Shown here piece by piece: positions 58,612-64,000 of a DNA stretch of 64,000 nt. This DNA comes from SFWF01 sp045638145. Lineage in GTDB: Bacteria > Bacillota > Clostridia > Oscillospirales > Acutalibacteraceae. The notes under the pieces are model-generated. The model worked only from the letters and a program-made list of their open reading frames with translations, did no database searches and had not been told where the DNA came from. A program made the translations under genes and the position numbers. The DNA lies in the NCBI GenBank assembly GCA_045638145.1, contig JAZUAU010000027.1:62001-126000 (forward strand), in the 5' to 3' direction. Within the stretch, counting starts at the first letter, position 1, and every line of letters begins with the position of its first letter.

Positions 58612-60438
58612 TTAACCCTTAGAAATAGCCTTAAACTTACAGGTGCCAACACAAGCGCCGCACTTAACGCACTTAGCAGGGTCAATCTCATAAGCGGGAA
58701 GCTTCTTGCCGGGTGCAATGTAATCGGTCTTGGTGATTGCATCTGCAGGACACTGTCTTGCGCACATTCCGCATCCGATACACTTATCCTTATCAATGGA
58801 GAAGGTAAGGAGACTCTTACATACGCCTGCAGGACACTTCTTATCTACGATATGAGCAACGTACTCATCCCTGAAGAAGCGGAGAGTTGAAAGTACAGGG
58901 TTTGGAGCGGTCTGACCAAGTCCGCAAAGAGCGTTCTTCTTTATGTAATAGCAAAGCTCTTCCATCTTGTCAAGGTCTTCGAGTGTGCCCTTGCCCTCGG
59001 TAATCTTATTAAGCATTTCAAGAAGTCTCTGGGTACCTACACGACAGGGTGTACACTTACCGCAGGACTCGTCAACGGTGAACTCGAGGAAGAACTTAGC
59101 GATGTCAACCATACAGCTGTCTTCGTCCATAACGATAAGTCCGCCCGAGCCCATCATAGAGCCGATAGCAAGGAGGTTATCGTAGTCAATCTCGATGTCA
59201 AGATGCTCAGCAGGGATACATCCGCCGGAAGGACCACCGGTCTGAGCAGCCTTGAACTTCTTGCCGTTCGGGATGCCGCCGCCGATTTCTTCTACAATCT
59301 GGCGCAGTGTAGTTCCCATAGGAACCTCAACAAGACCTGTGTTCTTGATGTTACCGCCAAGTGCAAATACCTTAGTACCTGCAGACTTTTCGGTTCCCAT
59401 AGAACGGAACCAATCGGGTCCCTTGAGGATAATCTGAGGAATGTTTGCATAGGTCTCAACATTGTTGAGAACTGTGGGCTTGCCGAAAAGACCCTTAACT
59501 GCCGGGAAGGGAGGACGGGGTCTAGGCTCGCCGCGGTGACCCTCGATAGAGGTCATAAGAGCGGTTTCCTCACCGCAAACGAATGCGCCTGCGCCAAGGC
59601 GGATTTCCATGTCAAACTCAAAATCGGTTCCGAAAATATTCTTTCCTAAAAGACCGTATTCGCGAGCCTGATTGATTGCGATGCCAAGACGAGAAACGGC
59701 AATCGGATACTCAGCACGAACGTAAACAAAGCCCTTGTTTGCGCCGATAGCGTAAGCTGCGATAGCCATAGCCTCGATAAGAGCGTGGGGGTCACCCTCA
59801 AGAAGCGAAGGCTCCATGAATGCACCCGGGTCGCCTTCGTCGGCATTACAAGCAACGAACTTCTGGTCAGCATCCTTAACGAGGTTGCGAGCGAGCTCCC
59901 ACTTCTTACCGGTGGGGAAGCCTGCACCACCGCGTCCGCGAAGCCCCGAAGCGAGGATAGTAGCGATAACCTCATCGGGTGTCATCTCGGTAAGAACCTT
60001 ACCAAGAGCTGCATAACCGTCCATTGCGATATACTCTTCAATATTTTCGGGGTTGATAACACCGCAGTTTCTGAGAGCTACGCGCTTCTGTGCGCGGTAG
60101 AAAGCGGTATCGTTAAGGGATGCATGCTCAGGCTCAATGTGAGTAGCATCACCGGTATCGTTGTAAACAAGGCGTTCAACAACGCGGCCCTTGAGAAGAT
60201 GCTCGGAAACGATTTCCGAGACGTCCTCGGGCTTAACCTGTGAATAGAATGTTCCGTCGGGGTGAACGATAACGACCGGACCAAGAGCGCAAAGACCGAA
60301 ACAACCGGTCTGAACAATCTTTACTTCCTCGGTAAGTCCCTGACTTGCCAGAGCATCGTCAAATGCCTTCTGAATGGACTTGGAGCCCGAAGATGTACAG
60401 CCTGTACCGCCACAAATCAGTACGTGTGCACGAATCAT
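58612..60438 (-). CDS. hydB: Hydrogenase NADH-binding subunit (NuoF/HndC-like, HydB)
   Basis: 608 residues. N-terminal thioredoxin-like [2Fe-2S] domain (CGGTGCTSSG, QTGCFGLCALGP), then the NuoF core with NADH/FMN loops GLRGRGGAGFPTGKKWE and CNADEGDPGAFMEPSLLEGDPH, the [4Fe-4S] CGKCTPCRVGTQ, and two C-terminal [4Fe-4S] clusters (CIGCGMCARQC, CVKCGACVGTC). It passes electrons between NAD(H), ferredoxin and HydA. It lies 18 bases upstream of hydA. Confidence 0.96.
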   Translation of the reverse strand: MIRAHVLICGGTGCTSSGSKSIQKAFDDALASQGLTEEVKIVQTGCFGLCALGPVVIVHPDGTFYSQVKPEDVSEIVSEHLLKGRVVERLVYNDTGDATHIEPEHASLNDTAFYRAQKRVALRNCGVINPENIEEYIAMDGYAALGKVLTEMTPDEVIATILASGLRGRGGAGFPTGKKWELARNLVKDADQKFVACNADEGDPGAFMEPSLLEGDPHALIEAMAIAAYAIGANKGFVYVRAEYPIAVSRLGIAINQAREYGLLGKNIFGTDFEFDMEIRLGAGAFVCGEETALMTSIEGHRGEPRPRPPFPAVKGLFGKPTVLNNVETYANIPQIILKGPDWFRSMGTEKSAGTKVFALGGNIKNTGLVEVPMGTTLRQIVEEIGGGIPNGKKFKAAQTGGPSGGCIPAEHLDIEIDYDNLLAIGSMMGSGGLIVMDEDSCMVDIAKFFLEFTVDESCGKCTPCRVGTQRLLEMLNKITEGKGTLEDLDKMEELCYYIKKNALCGLGQTAPNPVLSTLRFFRDEYVAHIVDKKCPAGVCKSLLTFSIDKDKCIGCGMCARQCPADAITKTDYIAPGKKLPAYEIDPAKCVKCGACVGTCKFKAISKG

Positions 60439-60462
60439 AATGTATACCTCCTAAAAGTTTGC

Positions 60463-60822
60463 TTACTTAATTGTATATTCTTCGATGACCTTGCCGTTTT
60501 TCAGGTGCTTTTCGATAACCTCGGCTGCCTTTTCGGGGTTCATCTTTACATAAGTAACCTTTTCCTTGCCTGCCTCGTAGATTTCTACAACAGGCTCATA
60601 CTGACAGATGCCTATACAACCGGTCTGTGTAACTGTAACGTTAGCAGTAAGTCCTGCATTGTTGATTCCCTCAACGAAAGCCGAAAGAACGGGTCTGGCA
60701 CCTGCTGCAATTCCGCAGGTAGCCATTCCGACAACAACGCGAGTCTCGTTGCTACCCTCACGGATAACGACCTTGTCCTTCATCTTGTCTCTGATTGCTG
60801 CGAGTTCTGCCAATGACTTCAT
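60463..60822 (-). CDS. Thioredoxin-like [2Fe-2S] ferredoxin subunit (HndB-like)
   Basis: 119 residues. Helical start, then a thioredoxin-like [2Fe-2S] fold with Cys in GMATCGIAAGA and QTGCIGICQYEPVVEI. It matches HndB of the NADP-reducing hydrogenase rather than full NuoE, which would be ~150 residues. It is an electron-transfer subunit of the complex. A typical HydC/NuoE gene is not seen in the window. Confidence 0.9.
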   Translation of the reverse strand: MKSLAELAAIRDKMKDKVVIREGSNETRVVVGMATCGIAAGARPVLSAFVEGINNAGLTANVTVTQTGCIGICQYEPVVEIYEAGKEKVTYVKMNPEKAAEVIEKHLKNGKVIEEYTIK

Positions 60823-60851
60823 AGTGGATTCTCTCCTTTTATAGTGAACTT

Positions 60852-61397
60852 TTATTGATTATATTGCTCATTGAGATAGTCTTTAATCCAAAGGATTACC
60901 TCAATGTTGTTAAGGGGTAGGTCTCCGAGAACCGTTTTAAGCTCTCGGGTGTCGAGCTCTACTCTGTTTTCTGCCATTTGGTGAATAAAGAGGAACTCTC
61001 GGTCGGGGTTACACTGAATAAGTGTTACCACCGTTTCGACCATGTTGCCGAGTGGCACCATATCGATGTGATTTTTGAAGAATAAAGCCGTAGTGACGGT
61101 ACCGTGAGAGTCGGGGTAGTCCTCAAAATGCTTCGAGGTTATCTCGACCCTGCCCCCTGTTTGTTCCGCCGCCATTTTGAGCAGCGGTATTCCGAGGCCG
61201 ACGGGTCTTGTCGTTCTCGTCGTTGTGAAGGGGTCGGTCACACTCTTTAAAAAATCGGGCTTCATTCCCGTACCGTCATCCGAAATCGAAAACTTAATGG
61301 CATCAGCCGTTTCGGTTATTTCGATTTTTATTAAAGTTGCTTTTGCTTTAATGGAATTTTCGGCAATATCAAGTATATTCAGAGATAATTCTTTCAT
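60852..61397 (-). CDS. GHKL ATPase (histidine-kinase-like / anti-sigma-type) protein
   Basis: 181 residues. The ATP lid motifs are LDIAENSIKAKATLIKIEI (N box), FSISDDGTGM (G1) and RPVGLGIPLLKMAAEQTGG (G2). No dimerisation/phosphoacceptor His domain is present, so it is a stand-alone ATPase. The same gene precedes hydrogenase genes in many Clostridia and may form a regulatory kinase unit with the second ATPase gene at the operon's start. It overlaps the PHP gene by four bases. Confidence 0.85.
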   Translation of the reverse strand: MKELSLNILDIAENSIKAKATLIKIEITETADAIKFSISDDGTGMKPDFLKSVTDPFTTTRTTRPVGLGIPLLKMAAEQTGGRVEITSKHFEDYPDSHGTVTTALFFKNHIDMVPLGNMVETVVTLIQCNPDREFLFIHQMAENRVELDTRELKTVLGDLPLNNIEVILWIKDYLNEQYNQ

Positions 61398-62131
61398 TTT
61401 TCTCCCCTCAGATACTTAAATAACTGTGCTCTGACAAAATCGCTCGAGTAGGGCTCGTCGTCGAGTTCAATACTGTCCTCGGCATCACGCAGGTCCCAAA
61501 GGTAATGGGCATCTGAACCCGTGAGGCATATTTTGTCCTTTAAATGCGGAAAACGGTCTTCATATTCAGCTCTGCCTGAAAGATTGTGAAGCTCAAAAGC
61601 ACCGAAATCGCTTTCCTCGGGGAAAACGCCGAGAATAGACACGATTCCGTTAGCCGTGCGGTCGATATGTGCGGGAAAACACACTCCGCCAAAGCTCTTT
61701 ACCAGCTTGGGCACATCCTCAACCGAAATATCGGTTGCGTTTGATAAAACGTAATCAACCTCACCGAGGATATTATCCTCTTCGTCCATTATCTGCTGAT
61801 GCCCGTAAATCTGGGGGCGGTTTTTTATCTTTACAATATGCTTTTCGATTTCCTCCGAAAAGCCCATCGCCTCGTGAAGTTTTTCGAACAGGCAAACAAC
61901 GTGAATGTCCTCTGCTGTGGTAAGCTCCATACCTGCAACACCGATTATGCCGTATTGTTTTGCTGCCCTTAAAAAAGCGGGACAGTTTCGGGCGGTGTTG
62001 TGATCGGTCAGGGCTACGATATTAAGTCCTGCCAGGGTTGCCGCACCTGCAATATTAGCAGGGGTCATATCGTCATCTCCACAAGGAGAAAGGCAGGAAT
62101 GAATATGAAAATCGTAATAATAGCGGCTCAA
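61394..62131 (-). CDS. PHP-domain metal-dependent phosphoesterase
   Basis: 245 residues. Metal-binding motifs: YYYDFHIHSCLSPCGDDDMTP, ALTDHNTARNCPAF, AGMELTT, CFPAHIDRTANG and LTGSDAHYLWD. It resembles PHP proteins next to [FeFe]-hydrogenase regulators, whose substrate is unknown. It overlaps the DRTGG gene by four bases (ATGA), so the module is tightly coupled. Confidence 0.9.
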   Translation of the reverse strand: MSRYYYDFHIHSCLSPCGDDDMTPANIAGAATLAGLNIVALTDHNTARNCPAFLRAAKQYGIIGVAGMELTTAEDIHVVCLFEKLHEAMGFSEEIEKHIVKIKNRPQIYGHQQIMDEEDNILGEVDYVLSNATDISVEDVPKLVKSFGGVCFPAHIDRTANGIVSILGVFPEESDFGAFELHNLSGRAEYEDRFPHLKDKICLTGSDAHYLWDLRDAEDSIELDDEPYSSDFVRAQLFKYLRGEK

Positions 62132-62457
62132 AGGGATAACTCCCTTGCCAAATCGTATGCGCTCTTTTCGGTAGAGAGGATATTTACCCCACGAGCCATG
62201 GCGGCACTCTTTACCTCTTCGTCAAGGGTGACACCCTCGGCGAGAATTATGGTAGCGGTGTCGCAAAGCGCAGCGACGGCAACAATATTGATATTTGACA
62301 TAATGGTAATCCAAGCGTCACCCGTTTTTGCCTTCGACATAACCCAGCTTAGCAGGTCGCCAATGTAGCAGCCCGTAATCTCGCGGTCGCCATCGGGCAG
62401 AGTGACAGTGGTAAGTGAAAGCTTATCCTTTAACTCATTTACCGTCATTGTCTTCAC
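62128..62457 (-). CDS. DRTGG-domain protein
   Basis: 109 residues matching the DRTGG domain: GCYIGDLLSWVMSKAKTGDAWITIMSNINIVAVAALCDTATIILAEGV. The domain, found in phosphotransacetylases and some CBS-domain regulators, is thought to sense ligands. Its start overlaps the hydrogenase-like gene by 23 bases. Its probable job is regulatory, in the same module. Confidence 0.88.
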   Translation of the reverse strand: MKTMTVNELKDKLSLTTVTLPDGDREITGCYIGDLLSWVMSKAKTGDAWITIMSNINIVAVAALCDTATIILAEGVTLDEEVKSAAMARGVNILSTEKSAYDLARELSL

Positions 62458-63709
62458 CCTTTGTCATACTTTCAAGTCGCATTATAACGCAGTCGTCAAT
62501 TGTCCGCTCGCCTCTTACAATATCCTCTGCAAGGGCTCTGCAGTTGGGTGCTCCACAGGCACCGCAATCGCGTCCGGGAAGGGTTTCCCTTATCGACTGC
62601 ATTTTTGCCATCATTCTCATCGATTCGCCGATATTGTCGGCAAGTCGATTCATGGGCATATATTCAGGAACGTCCTCAAAGAAGCTATCTTCCGGAATAA
62701 ACTCTCGTCCCTCGTGGAAATTCTGCGAGAGAGGCAGATATCGGCGAAGGGTTTGAAGTCTTGCTTTTGCGATAAAGGGATTTTCCATTGTGAGAACGCC
62801 GCCTACACAGCCGCCCGTACAGGCGTTAAGCTCGACGAACTCAAGGCTCGGTATAGTACCGTTTTCAATCTGGTCAAGCACCTTTATACAGTTTTCTATT
62901 CCGTCTGCCGCAAGATACTTCTCATTGAAAAGTGCGGCCGACTCGCCACCCGAGGTTGCCCAGCTTATGCCTATAACTCCCGAACGGGAGAGGGGCGCCG
63001 GGGGTAGTTCCCTCTTCATTAGGTTTATCAGCTGAAAATAAACATCGCTTATCGAAACAACACAATCGACAGCACTAGTATAACTGCCGAAGCCGTTTTT
63101 AACATAGCTCGCCTTTGCGGGGCAGGGAGAAATGAAGCAAACCCCGATATCCTCGGGTTTTAAATCCTCATGCTCGCGAAGAGCCCTTCTCTTTGCCCTT
63201 TTTGCCGCAATCTCCATCGGTGGTAAAAGCGGCATAAGATTGTCTTTAAGATAAGGAAATCTTAAAGCGATAAGTCTTGTTATAACGGGGCAAGCCGAGC
63301 TGATAACAGGCTTTTTAATCCCGTCTGTTTCGAGGTATTTTCTAGTGTATTCCGATACAAGCTCTGCGGCTCTAGATACCTCGTAGACCTCGTCAAAGCC
63401 CATATCCAGAAGACCCTGAAGCACGTAGTCAACATCCGATAACTCCTCAAACTGACCGTAAAGGCTCGGGGCAGGCAAAGCAATTTTATACTTAAACCTA
63501 TCCATCTTTGTAAGCTTGCTGCATACCGCCTTCTTTGCATTGTGGGGACAAACCCTGATGCACTCGCCGCAGTCGATACAGCGGTCAGCATTTATAACGG
63601 CGTGTCCGCCCTTTACTCTTATTGCCTCTGTGGGGCAATGGCGAAGACAGGTGGTACAGCCGGTACATTTTGAAGAATCAAGAGAAACCGAATGTTTGTA
63701 TGTATTCAT
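62435..63709 (-). CDS. [FeFe]-hydrogenase-like iron-sulfur protein (sensor type)
   Basis: 424 residues. Two N-terminal [4Fe-4S] clusters (CTGCTTCLRHCP, CIDCGECIRVCP), a hydrogenase large-subunit C-terminal domain with altered H-cluster motifs (SSACPVITR, SPCPAKASY, NACTGGCVGG) and a C-terminal Fe-S domain (CGACGAPNCRALAEDIV). The motifs keep Cys residues but not the classical TSCCPxW and MPCxxKKxE, so it is probably a H2 or redox sensor rather than a fast enzyme. No PAS domain is present, unlike typical HydS. Confidence 0.9.
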   Translation of the reverse strand: MNTYKHSVSLDSSKCTGCTTCLRHCPTEAIRVKGGHAVINADRCIDCGECIRVCPHNAKKAVCSKLTKMDRFKYKIALPAPSLYGQFEELSDVDYVLQGLLDMGFDEVYEVSRAAELVSEYTRKYLETDGIKKPVISSACPVITRLIALRFPYLKDNLMPLLPPMEIAAKRAKRRALREHEDLKPEDIGVCFISPCPAKASYVKNGFGSYTSAVDCVVSISDVYFQLINLMKRELPPAPLSRSGVIGISWATSGGESAALFNEKYLAADGIENCIKVLDQIENGTIPSLEFVELNACTGGCVGGVLTMENPFIAKARLQTLRRYLPLSQNFHEGREFIPEDSFFEDVPEYMPMNRLADNIGESMRMMAKMQSIRETLPGRDCGACGAPNCRALAEDIVRGERTIDDCVIMRLESMTKGEDNDGK

Positions 63710-63712
63710 ACT

Positions 63713-64000
63713 CTAAAAATTAACCCTCATTGTAATTTTGGTTCCCTCTCCAAGTGCCGTGTCTATTACCATATCGTCGGTATAGCGCTTCATGTTTGGA
63801 AGACCCATACCTGCGCCAAATCCGAGCGAACGGATTTTATCGGGTGCGGTAGAGAAGCCCTCCTGCATAGCAAGCTCAAGGTTAGGGATTCCGGGGCCGT
63901 GGTCGGTCAGAATGATTTCAATACCATTTTCGTATACCAAAACCTCTGCCTCGCCGCCACCGGCGTGAATAACCATATTAATCTCACCCTCATACATCGC
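63713..64000 (-). CDS. GHKL ATPase-domain protein (start outside window)
   Basis: The frame is open to the right edge; the 5' end is missing. Visible motifs are EIILTDHGPGIPNLELAMQEGFST and GFGAGMGLPNMKRYTD, the ATP-binding boxes of an anti-sigma-factor/histidine-kinase-like ATPase. It lies three bases before the sensor hydrogenase gene and pairs with the similar ATPase downstream in the operon. Confidence 0.85.
   Translation of the reverse strand, partial: AMYEGEINMVIHAGGGEAEVLVYENGIEIILTDHGPGIPNLELAMQEGFSTAPDKIRSLGFGAGMGLPNMKRYTDDMVIDTALGEGTKITMRVNF

Overview
The window looks like a chromosome segment of a spore-forming, anaerobic gut-type Clostridia (Oscillospiraceae-like; inferred, not proven). 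The clues are strong GGAGG ribosome sites with many TTG/GTG starts, a spoVAE gene, a T-box in front of pheST, ireB, rqcH, a YveK/CpsD pair, lipobox lipoproteins and an NAD-linked [FeFe]-hydrogenase operon. No phage, plasmid, CRISPR or rRNA was seen.

Layout. 1-10.0 kb: an RCC1-repeat protein cut by the left edge, an sdpR-sdpI autoregulated pair, a His/Met-rich small protein, a lipoprotein, an RNA methylase, two acyl-transfer-fold genes, a CofE-like ligase, a YitT protein, pnuC behind a promoter-operator and attenuator leader, and an orphan spoVAE. 10.3 kb: tRNA-Leu(CAG). 10.4-21.8 kb: a one-direction cluster (minus strand) of six exported proteins, five of them with SipW/TasA-type signal sequences, two Ser-His (SipW-type) signal peptidases, a small membrane protein and a TetR regulator. 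21.9-23.4 kb: a tyrosine recombinase gene lying between inverted copies of a 20-bp repeat, with a good promoter inside the bracketed segment pointing out at the TetR gene. 23.5-43.3 kb: housekeeping genes (ruvX, histidine phosphatase, PTS IIC-like, nth, tcdA, T-box-pheST, ireB, yhaM, trmK, rqcH, yveK/cpsD, pgeF, yerC-metY-metA, patatin, PLP decarboxylase, a split TSUP transporter). 43.3-49.5 kb: a frameshifted zinc-ribbon gene, an SDR and a complete livJHMGF branched-chain amino-acid ABC operon. 49.6-55.8 kb: XRE regulator, two DegV proteins around a hemolysin III protein, a cytidylate-kinase-like protein and a transglutaminase lipoprotein. 56 kb: tRNA-Arg(CCG) and a decayed SLOG gene. 56.8-64 kb: a hydrogenase operon (two ATPases, hydrogenase-like sensor, DRTGG, PHP, HndB, HydB, HydA) running off the right edge.

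The most notable system is the combination at 10.4-23.4 kb: a self-contained invertible promoter switch that could turn a whole TasA-like surface-fibre/biofilm-matrix locus on and off. The parts (inverted repeats, recombinase, outward promoter, terminator just outside the far repeat) are seen in the sequence; inversion itself and its effect are inferred. The locus also carries structured non-coding elements between genes: three copies of a two-hairpin repeat and one branched hairpin set.
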